Assembly (NCBI GenBank): GCA_038255145.1
Contig: JBBSLP010000016.1
Location: forward strand, 1 to 64,000
DNA: 64,000 bases
Source of the DNA: WHTX01 sp038255145
GTDB lineage: Bacteria > Actinomycetota > Acidimicrobiia > Acidimicrobiales > CAIXPF01
Reading direction: 5' to 3'
The notes under the pieces were generated by a model that saw only the letters and a program-made list of their open reading frames with translations, was not told the origin of the DNA and made no database searches. Shown here one piece after another: positions 37,285 to 45,058 of this stretch; the stretch's first letter is position 1; each line of letters starts with the position of its first letter. Both the position numbers and the translations under genes were made by a program.

Positions 37285-38225
37285 GCCCGGCGCTCGTCGC
37301 CCTGGTCGCGGCCATGGGCACCTACCTCCTGGTCACCGCCGTCGTCCCCGGACTCGGCCCCGACCGCCGTCGCCGTACGGAGCGGCGCGAGCAGAACCGG
37401 CGCTCCATGCGCCGGTGGCTGGTCCAGGCCGGACTGGTCGAGGTCCGCCCCGTCGAGTTCGGCGCGGTCATGGCCGTGCTCTTCCTGGCCGGCGCCGGTG
37501 CCACCTACGCCCTGTTCGGCGGCATCATCCCCGCCCTCATCGTCGGGCTGGCCGCGGCGACGTCCCCGGTGCAGCTGTACCGGGCCCGTCGCGCCGCCCG
37601 CCTCGAGGTGGCGCAGCAGGCGTGGCCCCGCCTCATCGAAGAGGTGCGCCTACGGGCCACCACCCTGGGCCGCTCCCTACCCCAGGCCCTGTGCGACATC
37701 GGCGACCGGGCCCCGGTCGAGCTGCAGCCGGCCTTCGCCGCCGCCCAGCGCGAGTGGCTGCTGTCGGTCGACTTCGCCCGCACCCTCGACGTGCTCAAGG
37801 AACGGATGGCCGACGCCACCGCCGACGCCACCTGCGAGACCCTGCTCGTGGCCCACGAGGTGGGGGGCACCGACCTCGGCTCCCGCCTCCAGGCCCTGGC
37901 CGAGGACCGCCACGCCGACGCCGAGGCCCGCAAGGAGGCCCGGGCCCGCCAGAGCGGGGTGCGCCTGGCCCGCCGCTTCGTCCTCGTGGTCCCCGCAGGC
38001 ATGGCCGTGGCCGGGTCCCTCATCGGCGAAGGCCACGAGGCGTACAGCAGCGGGATGGGCCAGGCCGGGGTCGTGCTCGCCCTGACCATGGTGGCCGGCT
38101 GTTGGTTCTGGGCCGGCCGCTACCTGCGCCTCCCCACCAACCACCGCATCTTCGAGGCCTCATCGGCCGATGCGTCGATCAGGTCCCGAAGCGGCCGCGT
38201 CGCCTTCGACGAGGTGGCGGCATGA
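37281..38225 (+). CDS. tadB: Tad pilus inner-membrane platform protein TadB
   Basis: A 314-residue T2SSF-type membrane protein. Two or three N-terminal hydrophobic helices (LVALVAAMGTYLLVTAVVPG; VMAVLFLAGAGATYALFG; IIPALIVGLAAA) precede the cytosolic F domain, with PRLIEEVRLRATTLGRSLPQ and LVAHEVGGTDLGSRLQALAE. A C-terminal hydrophobic hairpin ends the domain. It pairs with TadC as the platform on which TadA acts. Start ATG 37281 lies in the tadA stop; the stop overlaps tadC. Confidence 0.85.
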   Translation: MSPALVALVAAMGTYLLVTAVVPGLGPDRRRRTERREQNRRSMRRWLVQAGLVEVRPVEFGAVMAVLFLAGAGATYALFGGIIPALIVGLAAATSPVQLYRARRAARLEVAQQAWPRLIEEVRLRATTLGRSLPQALCDIGDRAPVELQPAFAAAQREWLLSVDFARTLDVLKERMADATADATCETLLVAHEVGGTDLGSRLQALAEDRHADAEARKEARARQSGVRLARRFVLVVPAGMAVAGSLIGEGHEAYSSGMGQAGVVLALTMVAGCWFWAGRYLRLPTNHRIFEASSADASIRSRSGRVAFDEVAA

Positions 38226-39130
38226 ACCGGGCCGTGATCCTGGCCGCCCTGGTCCTGTGGCTGGGCGCCACCCTGGTGCTGGCCGAGGTGCGGGCCCTGC
38301 GCCGCCCCCGCCTGACCGCCCGCCTCCGCCCCCACCTGGGCCGCGGCCTGTCGGCCGACGGCCGCTCCGGGGTGCTGTCGGTGGCGTCCATGCGTGACGT
38401 CCTCGGCCCCATCGTCTTCAGCGTGGGCACCACCCTGAGCCGGGCCCTGGGCGTGGACGACGACCTGTCCCTGCGCCTGCGCCGGGCCGGTTCTCCCCTC
38501 GACCCCACCGCCTTCCGCCTCCGTCAGGCCGCCCGATCCGGCGCCGGCGCCGCAGCCGGGCTGGCACTGGGCGTGCTGGCCGGGCTGGGCACGCTGTTGT
38601 GCCTGGGCGCGGCCGTGGCCGGTGCCGTGCTCACGTTCCTCGTCATCGAGCAACGGGTGGTGGGCGCCTCCCGACGCCGTCAGGACCGCCTGCGGGCCGA
38701 GCTACCGGTCGTGGCCGAACAGATCGGCATGCTCCTGGGCGCCGGGTTCTCCCTGGGCTCGGCCCTGGGCCGGGTGGGCCGTCGGGGCAACGGTGTGTGC
38801 TCCGAGGACCTCCACGTCGTCGGCAACCGGGTCCGCCAGGGCCTGTCCGAGCTCGAGGCCCTGCGGGAGTGGGCGTCGATCGCCGAGGTCCCCGAGCTGG
38901 GGCGCCTGGTCACCGTGCTCGCCCTCAACGGCGAGACCGGCGATGCCGGCCGCCTCATCAGCGACGAGGCCCGCACCATGCGGGCCGATGCCCAGCGCCG
39001 CACCGTCGAGCTGCTCGAACGCCGCTCCCAGATGGTCTGGGTGCCCGTCACCGTGGCCACCCTCATCCCCGGCGTGCTGCTCATGGCCATCCCCTTCCTG
39101 GCCGCCATGCGCAACTGGTCAGCCATCTGA
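38222..39130 (+). CDS. tadC: Tad pilus inner-membrane platform protein TadC
   Basis: A 302-residue second T2SSF-type platform subunit. One N-terminal helix (AVILAALVLWLGATLVLAEV), a central pair (AAAGLALGVLAGLGTLLCLG, AAVAGAVLTFLVI), the F domain (LPVVAEQIGMLLGAGFSLGS, LNGETGDAGRLISDEARTM) and a C-terminal helix (TVATLIPGVLLMAIPFLAAM) are in the usual order. ATG 38222 overlaps the tadB stop. Confidence 0.85.
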   Translation: MNRAVILAALVLWLGATLVLAEVRALRRPRLTARLRPHLGRGLSADGRSGVLSVASMRDVLGPIVFSVGTTLSRALGVDDDLSLRLRRAGSPLDPTAFRLRQAARSGAGAAAGLALGVLAGLGTLLCLGAAVAGAVLTFLVIEQRVVGASRRRQDRLRAELPVVAEQIGMLLGAGFSLGSALGRVGRRGNGVCSEDLHVVGNRVRQGLSELEALREWASIAEVPELGRLVTVLALNGETGDAGRLISDEARTMRADAQRRTVELLERRSQMVWVPVTVATLIPGVLLMAIPFLAAMRNWSAI

Positions 39131-39219
39131 CCGCCATGGCTGCGCCCTCCCCCTTCTCCACAACCCCCTTCACCACAACCCCCTTCTCCAACGATCGCTC
39201 CCCCCGGCAGGAGCCCACC

Positions 39220-39501
39220 ATGAACACCACCGTCGTCACCACCGCGTCCACCGTCGTCGAGTCCACCGCCACCGGGTCCACCGTTGTCGGGTCCACCGCC
39301 GGCCGGCTGCGCCGGGCGCTGTCCGCCCTGCGCCGGGAGGAGCGGGCCGAAGGGGTCATCTCCACGGCCATCGCCGTGCTCATCGTGGCCTTCCTCGGTG
39401 TCGGTGCCTTCGCCGCCTTCCGGGTGGTGCTCGACACCACCCAGACCCGGGCCGTCGACTGCGTCCAGCAGATCGGTGCCAACGGCACGTCCTCGTGCTG
39501 A
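39220..39501 (+). CDS. Small pilin-like membrane protein
   Basis: A 93-residue protein with a Thr/Ser/Val-rich leader of about 27 residues, then RALSALRREERAEGVISTA and one hydrophobic helix (IAVLIVAFLGVGAFAAFRVV). It ends in a short exposed tail with two Cys (VQQIGANGTSSC). The position after tadC and the single helix fit a Flp pilin or pseudopilin. The canonical G/xxxxE-Y cleavage motif is not clear, so the assignment is inferred from context. GGAG 6 bases before the ATG is a good ribosome site. Confidence 0.6.
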   Translation: MNTTVVTTASTVVESTATGSTVVGSTAGRLRRALSALRREERAEGVISTAIAVLIVAFLGVGAFAAFRVVLDTTQTRAVDCVQQIGANGTSSC

Positions 39502-39908
39502 GCGCACCACCGAACCCCCGCCGTCAGGGCGCCGAGGCCGGGAGCGGCCTGCTCTCGGCCACCTTCGGGGTGGTCATCTTCTGCGGCTTCCTCCTCGTGG
39601 CCGCCCAGGTGCTGCTGACCCTGCACCGCACCACCCTGGTGGCCTCCGCCGCCGCCGACTCGGCCCAGGCCGCGGCCCAGGCCCACGGACCCGGCGACCA
39701 CCTGTGCGACGCCACCGCCGTGGCCACGGCGGTGGCCCGGGCCCATGCTCTGCTCGGTCCGGCCATCTCGGCCACGGCCACGTGCGAGGGAGCGTCCATC
39801 TCCGTCGAGGTGGCCGCTCCCCGACCCCGGCTGGTGGGGAGCTTCGGCACCCCCACCATCAACCGCACGGCCACCGCCCGTCTCGAGACCCGTACGAGGA
39901 CGACGTGA
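39495..39908 (+). CDS. TadE-like pseudopilin
   Basis: A 137-residue protein with a short basic N-terminus, then GSGLLSATFGVVIFCGFLLV as the single membrane anchor, and an exported alpha-beta domain with two Cys (HLCDATAVATAV, ATATCEGASISV). This is the TadE/TadF layout. The GTG at 39495 starts inside the previous gene's end (7-base overlap), and the stop overlaps the next gene. Prepilin-type cleavage would be expected near the glycine before the helix. Confidence 0.65.
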   Translation: MLSAPPNPRRQGAEAGSGLLSATFGVVIFCGFLLVAAQVLLTLHRTTLVASAAADSAQAAAQAHGPGDHLCDATAVATAVARAHALLGPAISATATCEGASISVEVAAPRPRLVGSFGTPTINRTATARLETRTRTT

Positions 39909-40366
39909 GCGGGCGTTGGCAGGCCCGCACCCGGGCGAGGGGTGAACGTGGTGCCATCGGCGGCATCGAGATGCTGCCCCTGGGCGTGCTCGTCTTCGTC
40001 GGCGGGCTGCTGCTGGTGGCCAACCTGTGGGCGGTGATCGACGGTCACCTCATGGCCGCGGCCGCGGCCCGCCAGGCCGTGCGGGCCTACGTCGAAGCCG
40101 ACGACGGCGTCTCTGCCACCGCTGCGGGCCAGGAGGCGGCCCGCCGGTCGGCCCAGGCCTACGGGGTGGATCCCGACGCCGTGACCGTCGGCTGGGACGA
40201 CGGCGGCCAGAGCTTCGGGCGTTGTACCCGCATCGTGGCCGACGTGGACTACCAGGTGCGGGCGTTCATCCTCGGCCCCGTCGGCACCTTCGGGATCCAC
40301 GCCTCGGCCAGCGAAGTCGTCGATCCCCATCGTGACGGGCTGACGGGAGCCGGCTGTGGCGCGTGA
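39905..40366 (+). CDS. TadE/TadF-like pilus protein
   Basis: A 153-residue protein with an Arg-rich N-terminus, GAIGGIEMLPLGVLVFVGGLLLVANLWAV as the anchor (about 17-45, with the Glu at position 5 of the hydrophobic segment as in TadE), and an exported domain of about 105 residues. In the domain, AAARQAVRAYVEADDG and a CTRIVADVDYQV strand recur in TadE proteins. GTG start within the preceding stop; it overlaps the next gene by 11 bases. Confidence 0.65.
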   Translation: MSGRWQARTRARGERGAIGGIEMLPLGVLVFVGGLLLVANLWAVIDGHLMAAAAARQAVRAYVEADDGVSATAAGQEAARRSAQAYGVDPDAVTVGWDDGGQSFGRCTRIVADVDYQVRAFILGPVGTFGIHASASEVVDPHRDGLTGAGCGA

Positions 40367-40850
40367 CCAGGGACGACGAGCGAGCCGGTCGCCGAGGCGA
40401 CAGCGCGACGGCTGGCGACGAGGTCGGGGTGAGCGGGGCACGGCACTGCTGTTGGTGCCGGCGGGTTTCCTCATCCTCATGGTCCTGGCCGCGGTGGCCT
40501 TCGACGTGTCCCGGCTGTACATGGCCCGGCGCGAGCTGGTGGACGTGGCCGCCTCGGCGGCCAGCGACGTGGCCGGCCAGTCCCTCGACCCTGATGCCTA
40601 CCGAACCGGTGGCCAACTCGTCTGGTCCCAGCCCCGGGCCGAGGCCGCGGTGGCCCGATCCCTGGCCGACCAGGGCCTGACCGGCCGGGTGCGGGCCGTC
40701 GTGGCCCTGGTGGTGGCGCCCGAGGGGAGCCGGGTGGAGGTCACCTTGGAGACCGACGTGCCCTGGCTGTTCGCCCACGGGGTGCCCGGCAGCGACCGCA
40801 TCTCTACGGCCGTCCGCGGTGGCGGGTGGGCAACTTTCGATACTTTCTGA
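40356..40850 (+). CDS. TadG-like pilus protein
   Basis: A 164-residue protein. A very basic N-terminus (about 1-26) precedes GTALLLVPAGFLILMVLAAV, the hydrophobic anchor, then FDVSRLYMARRELVDVAASA, which is the typical TadG/Flp start. The remaining domain is short for TadG (no vWA domain), so it is closer to a TadE-like protein. It is the last gene of the tad operon; 64 bases follow before the kinase-like gene. Confidence 0.65.
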   Translation: MARDQGRRASRSPRRQRDGWRRGRGERGTALLLVPAGFLILMVLAAVAFDVSRLYMARRELVDVAASAASDVAGQSLDPDAYRTGGQLVWSQPRAEAAVARSLADQGLTGRVRAVVALVVAPEGSRVEVTLETDVPWLFAHGVPGSDRISTAVRGGGWATFDTF

Positions 40851-40914
40851 CCCTTTCCATTGCTATCGACGCTAGCGTTGCCTCGTCACCGCTGCACCGC
40901 CGAGAGGAGCTGCC

Positions 40915-42279
40915 ATGCACAACATCGTCGACGACCACGCCCTCCACGGCCTGGTCAACCTGAAGTCCGCCACCGAGCCCGACGACGAGGTCCGGCTACG
41001 CCGGGAGGCGGCCGTGCTCCACGCCGCCGGCATCCCCGGACTGGTCGAGCTCATCGACCACCACGACGACGGCGCCGTGGTCGAGCTGCGGACGCGCCAC
41101 GTCGGCACCCGCTCGGCCCTGACCCTGGGGGGAGGCTCACCGGCCACGCTCGCCGCCCTCGGTGCCGGCGTGGCCACCACCCTGGCCGACCTGCACCGCC
41201 GGGGCCTGAGCCATGGCGCCGTCCAGGCCGACCACGTGCTCATCGGCGCCCAGGGCCAGCCCGTGCTGTGCAGCCTGGGCCGGGCCGGCGCCGACCCGTC
41301 GGTGTGGGCCGGACACCTGCCGGCCGGGGACGACGATGCACCCTTTGCCCCGGCCGAGGACGTGGCCGCCCTGGGTGCCCTGCTCGCCGACCTGGCCAGC
41401 CGGGGCTCGGGCTGGCGCACGGCCCTGGGCCGACGTCGGCTGCTGAGCGCGGCCGCAGCGGCCACCGCGGCAGACGCCTCACTGCGGCCGACGGCAGCTC
41501 AGCTGGCCGTCACCCTGGCCGGCCTCAGCCGGGGACGGGCCACGTTGGTGCCCGCGCCCGACGGTGGCGAGGCCCCGGTCGATCCCCTCGACCCACCGAC
41601 CCGGTCCTTCGGCCCCGGGCCCGGCAGCGACGTCGGGACGACGGGTGGTAGGGGCAGGGGTCGACGCATCGGCGTGCTCGTGGCGACCACCGTCGTCGCC
41701 GGAGCTACGACCGCGGCGGCCATCGTCGGCTTCAGCGCCTCGTCCGGCCCCCGCGCCGCCGCAGCGCCGTCGGCGACAGCTGTGGCGACGCCCGCCGACG
41801 GCGCCGCCACCACGATCGAACCTGCTGCCGACGTGACCGTGGCACCTGCTGACCCCGCCGCCGAACCCGCAGCCGACACGTCGGCCACCTCGCCGGATGC
41901 GCCGACGCCCACGTCGTGCCCCGACAGCTACGAGTCCGCCGCCCGCGACGGTGTGGGCGTCGGATGCGCCGATCTGATCAGCCTGGCGGGCCGACGGGTG
42001 TCGCTGGGTGGGCTGAGCTGGGACGTGGGCCAGGACGGTGATGAGCTGGCGGTGGCCGACATCGACTGCGACGGCCGGCTCGAGGTGGCCCTGCTACGTC
42101 CGTCGACGGCCGAGCTGTTCGCCTTCGCCACCTGGGCGCCTCCCGGTCAGCCGGTGACCGTCACCGCCCATGCCGTGCCCGGCGCCCTGGCCCTGGTGAC
42201 CGACCCCGCCGCCTGCGGCCTGTCGGTGCGACAACCCGACGGGTTGCCGCTTGCTGTAGACCTGGCGGACCTGGGATGA
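40915..42279 (+). CDS. Membrane-anchored degenerate Ser/Thr kinase (pseudokinase)
   Basis: A 454-residue protein. Residues 1-200 resemble a kinase fold: EVRLRREAAVLHAAGIPGL for the N-lobe, then LADLHRRGLSHGAVQADHVL where HRDxKxxN should be, and LCSLGRAGA in place of DFG. The catalytic Asp and metal-binding Asp are lost. Residues about 260-280 are a TM helix (VLVATTVVAGATTAAAIVGF), followed by an Ala/Pro/Thr-rich stalk and an outer domain with two Cys (CPDSYESAARDGVGVGCADL). It has its own GAGAGGAG site and may be a scaffold or sensor with the LysM protein that overlaps it by 4 bases. Confidence 0.6.
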   Translation: MHNIVDDHALHGLVNLKSATEPDDEVRLRREAAVLHAAGIPGLVELIDHHDDGAVVELRTRHVGTRSALTLGGGSPATLAALGAGVATTLADLHRRGLSHGAVQADHVLIGAQGQPVLCSLGRAGADPSVWAGHLPAGDDDAPFAPAEDVAALGALLADLASRGSGWRTALGRRRLLSAAAAATAADASLRPTAAQLAVTLAGLSRGRATLVPAPDGGEAPVDPLDPPTRSFGPGPGSDVGTTGGRGRGRRIGVLVATTVVAGATTAAAIVGFSASSGPRAAAAPSATAVATPADGAATTIEPAADVTVAPADPAAEPAADTSATSPDAPTPTSCPDSYESAARDGVGVGCADLISLAGRRVSLGGLSWDVGQDGDELAVADIDCDGRLEVALLRPSTAELFAFATWAPPGQPVTVTAHAVPGALALVTDPAACGLSVRQPDGLPLAVDLADLG

Positions 42280-43265
42280 ACGCCGAACCCGGGACGCGGC
42301 GCATGCGCCTCGCCCCCCTGCTGAGTTGGTCGCTGGCCCTGGGCGCGGTGGCGTGGTGGCTGCTCGGCGCCGGCGGTGCCCGCCTGGCCGCGCCTCCCTG
42401 GAACCGACCCGGCACCTGGGCGGGGTGGGCCGAAGCCCGCTCCCCCATCGACGTGACCTTCACGTCACTGCGACTGCTGGCCCTGGCCGCCGTGGTGTAC
42501 CTGTTGGTCATCACCGCCATGGGCCTGACCTGCCGGTTGATCGGTCGCGACTCGTGGATCCAGGCCACCGACCGGGCCAGCCTGGGCCTCGTCCGCCGCC
42601 TGTTGGACGGGGCCGTGGGTATCGGCTTCACGGCGTCGGCCCTGGGCCTGGCCGCCGTACCCACCGTCGTCCACCTGGCATCGGCATCAGCCCAGGTCCA
42701 GGTGGCGGCGCCGGCCAGCGAGGCGACGATGTCGGCCGCCCCCCGATACGGGAGCACGGCCACGATGCTGGCCATGGCCGCTGAGCCGGTACCGGCCGGC
42801 ACAGCGACCATGTCGGCCAACGTCTCACCACCTCTGGAGCCCCCGCCGTTCTCGATGGGGACCGCCACCATCACCGCGCCCCCCGTCGACCGTGAAGTGG
42901 TCGCGTCGGGAACCGAGCCCAGCGGTACGGCGACGATGACCGCCGGTGGGCCGGTCGCCGTTGCTGACCCACCGAGCACCGCAACCATGACCGCACCGCC
43001 AGCGGGTGGGCCCGACACCACCACCGCGCCCGCACCGGTGGCGGCGGCGGCGCCGACAGCGGGGGGAACGTGGACCGTCGCGGCCGGCGACCACCTGTGG
43101 TCCATCGCGGAGCGGACCATCACCACCGAAGGGTCCGCGCCCACCCAGGACGAGATCAGCGCCTACTGGCTCGAGGTCATCGCCGCCAACCACGAGGCGC
43201 TCGTCGACCCCGGCTGCCCCGACCTCATCTTCATCGGCCAGGTCATCACCCTCCCGGCGAGGTGA
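42276..43265 (+). CDS. LysM-domain membrane protein with TATM repeats
   Basis: A 329-residue protein. Three hydrophobic segments (about 12-33, 65-87 and 110-135) precede an exported linker of about 110 residues with six copies of a TATM(T/S)A-like motif (ATMSAAP, TATMLAMA, TATMSANV, TATITAPP, TATMTAGG, TATMTAPP). The C-terminus is a LysM domain (TWTVAAGDHLWSIAERTITT and then FIGQVITLPA). The LysM binds peptidoglycan, so the protein probably anchors a membrane complex to the wall. It is coupled to the pseudokinase gene. Confidence 0.75.
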   Translation: MNAEPGTRRMRLAPLLSWSLALGAVAWWLLGAGGARLAAPPWNRPGTWAGWAEARSPIDVTFTSLRLLALAAVVYLLVITAMGLTCRLIGRDSWIQATDRASLGLVRRLLDGAVGIGFTASALGLAAVPTVVHLASASAQVQVAAPASEATMSAAPRYGSTATMLAMAAEPVPAGTATMSANVSPPLEPPPFSMGTATITAPPVDREVVASGTEPSGTATMTAGGPVAVADPPSTATMTAPPAGGPDTTTAPAPVAAAAPTAGGTWTVAAGDHLWSIAERTITTEGSAPTQDEISAYWLEVIAANHEALVDPGCPDLIFIGQVITLPAR

Positions 43266-43299
43266 ACATCGGTCGCCCCGCAGGCCAAGCCACCCGGGC

Positions 43300-44496
43300 T
43301 CAGCGAACCGGCGTGCGGGGCAGGCCGGCCCGCACCCACTCGCGGGCCAGCCCCAGCGCGAAGGCGTCGCGGTCGACCAGCCGGATGACCGTCCCTTCGG
43401 GCCCCACGGCCTCGAGGGGGACGTAGGGGACGAACGACTGCACGATCTGCTCGACCTGCAGCATGGTGAGCTCGTCCGCCTCGCAGCGCACGCTCCCGGT
43501 CACCAATCGCTCGCCGAGCCAATCCCTGAGCAGGAGGGGCCGGACGCCGATGGCGTGGGCGCCCTCGCGGCCGCCGTAGTTGCTGGCCACGAAGTTGGCC
43601 CACCAACCGAGTTGGCGGTCGATCTCCCGGTCGACGTCGCGCGTGGCACCCAGGTCGCTGCGCACGCTCGTGAGGAAGCCGGCGAGCTCGGGAAAGGTCG
43701 CGGTCAGGCCTTCGACGACGGCCGTCGGGCTGGCGGTGCCGACCAGCCCGCTCGACGGAGCCGCCGCGTCCTGGCGGAACACGAGCCGGCGGACACCGGT
43801 CAACGTCACCAGGAGGTTGGCGAGCAACAGCAGGCGGGTGGCCCACCAACGCCGCCCGTCCCCCAGGTCGATGAACAGCGATCGTTGGTCGCCCAGGCCC
43901 GCCACCTGGGCCTTGATGTCCTGCACCGTCGTGTCTACCAGGGCGGCGCCGCTGGCGAAGCTCGCCATCGCCGCAGTCTCGGCGGTCTCGTCGAGCACCC
44001 GCTGGAGGATCTGCCCGCTCACACTGCGGACGGCCACCGCCGCCGCCACCTGGCTGGCCAGGTCGTCTGGTGATCGGAAGATGCCGACGAGGCGCTGAGC
44101 GCCGAGCTCGGCTCGGAAGCGGGCCAGGCTCAGCGCCGCGTTGTGCTCGGGTCCCAGGGCGTCCACCTGGCTCGCCGGCCACGGCGCCTCGGGGTCGAGC
44201 AGGAAGGCGAGCACGGACTTCTTGCTCTCAGCGGCGCAGCGGTACTCGAGCTCTGTCATCGAGAAGCCGCCGGGACTCGACTGGCCGTCGGGCACGTAGC
44301 CGTAGCGCCAGGCCACCATCACGACGTAGGCGTCGCAGCCACGCACGTCGTCGAGGCATCGGGCGAGGGGCCGGGCCCCCTCGGCCACGTACTGCTCCAT
44401 GCCGATCACGTCGTGGCCCATGCGCCTCAGCGTCCGGTCGACCGCCGCTCGGTGCTCCCGTAGATCGCTGTACGTAGAGGACAGGTACACCTTCAT
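43300..44496 (-). CDS. DUF4062-domain protein
   Basis: A 398-residue protein. Residues 1-110 form a DUF4062 domain, a Rossmann-like module found at the start of many conflict and signalling proteins: MKVYLSSTYSDLREHRAAVD, then YVVMVAWRYGYVPDG and SMTELEYRCAAESKKSVLAF. The remaining 285 residues contain no recognised domain; they have a hydrophobic segment (ATRLLLLANLLVTLTGVRRL) and Cys-poor helices. It is the last gene of a minus-strand trio with a large membrane protein. The function is not known; a nucleotide-handling role in signalling is an inference from the family. Confidence 0.75.
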   Translation of the reverse strand: MKVYLSSTYSDLREHRAAVDRTLRRMGHDVIGMEQYVAEGARPLARCLDDVRGCDAYVVMVAWRYGYVPDGQSSPGGFSMTELEYRCAAESKKSVLAFLLDPEAPWPASQVDALGPEHNAALSLARFRAELGAQRLVGIFRSPDDLASQVAAAVAVRSVSGQILQRVLDETAETAAMASFASGAALVDTTVQDIKAQVAGLGDQRSLFIDLGDGRRWWATRLLLLANLLVTLTGVRRLVFRQDAAAPSSGLVGTASPTAVVEGLTATFPELAGFLTSVRSDLGATRDVDREIDRQLGWWANFVASNYGGREGAHAIGVRPLLLRDWLGERLVTGSVRCEADELTMLQVEQIVQSFVPYVPLEAVGPEGTVIRLVDRDAFALGLAREWVRAGLPRTPVR

Positions 44497-44566
44497 CGAC
44501 GCTCCCCCGGCCAGCCGACCGACATCACCCCTGCGGTTGCCAGCGGCCCCATGCTGGGTCCGCCTG

Positions 44567-44980
44567 TCATCGGCCGACGCTGGCGTCGCTGTCGAGCCCC
44601 CGGCGCCGGCGCCAGCGGCGGACGTCGACGTGCACCTCGGTGTCGACCAGTTGGGCGAAGGCGCCGATCTCGACGCTGACGTCCTTGAAGCTCTTCGCCA
44701 CCCGGTTGCCCAGCCAGGTGGGCGTGGCCGTGTGGTGCATGACGTAGGCCATGGTCACCTCCCACACGTAGTCGGACCCGAAGTCCGATTCCCCCAGGAG
44801 CAGGTGGTGGTCGGCCAGGGCCGGGTCACCGGCGTGGTCGGCGTCCTGGGTGTCGGATCGCAGGAACACCTCTCCCAGCATCTTGCGCTCGAACGCGTCC
44901 GCGTCCGCCCCTTCCTCCAGTCGCAGGAGGTGGCGCACCCGGGCCACACCCCAGGTGCCGTCGTCGGCCGGTTGCGTCAT
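44567..44980 (-). CDS. Small protein of unknown function in the DUF4062 cluster
   Basis: A 137-residue soluble protein. GVARVRHLLRLEEGADADAF, then VWEVTMAYVMHHTATPTWLG and VSVEIGAFAQLVDTEVHVDV alternate strands and helices in a way that suggests a small alpha-beta fold, possibly dimeric. The C-terminal tail is Arg-rich. No family is recognised. It lies 78 bases after the membrane protein and 70 bases before the DUF4062 gene, with no clear promoter between, so all three are probably co-transcribed. Confidence 0.6.
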   Translation of the reverse strand: MTQPADDGTWGVARVRHLLRLEEGADADAFERKMLGEVFLRSDTQDADHAGDPALADHHLLLGESDFGSDYVWEVTMAYVMHHTATPTWLGNRVAKSFKDVSVEIGAFAQLVDTEVHVDVRRWRRRRGLDSDASVGR

Positions 44981-45058
44981 GGCATCACCTCCGTCTCCGT
45001 AGGAGTGCCTCGGCCAGCTGTCTGATACATGACGTCGGCTCTCCGGCCGCCCGCCCGC

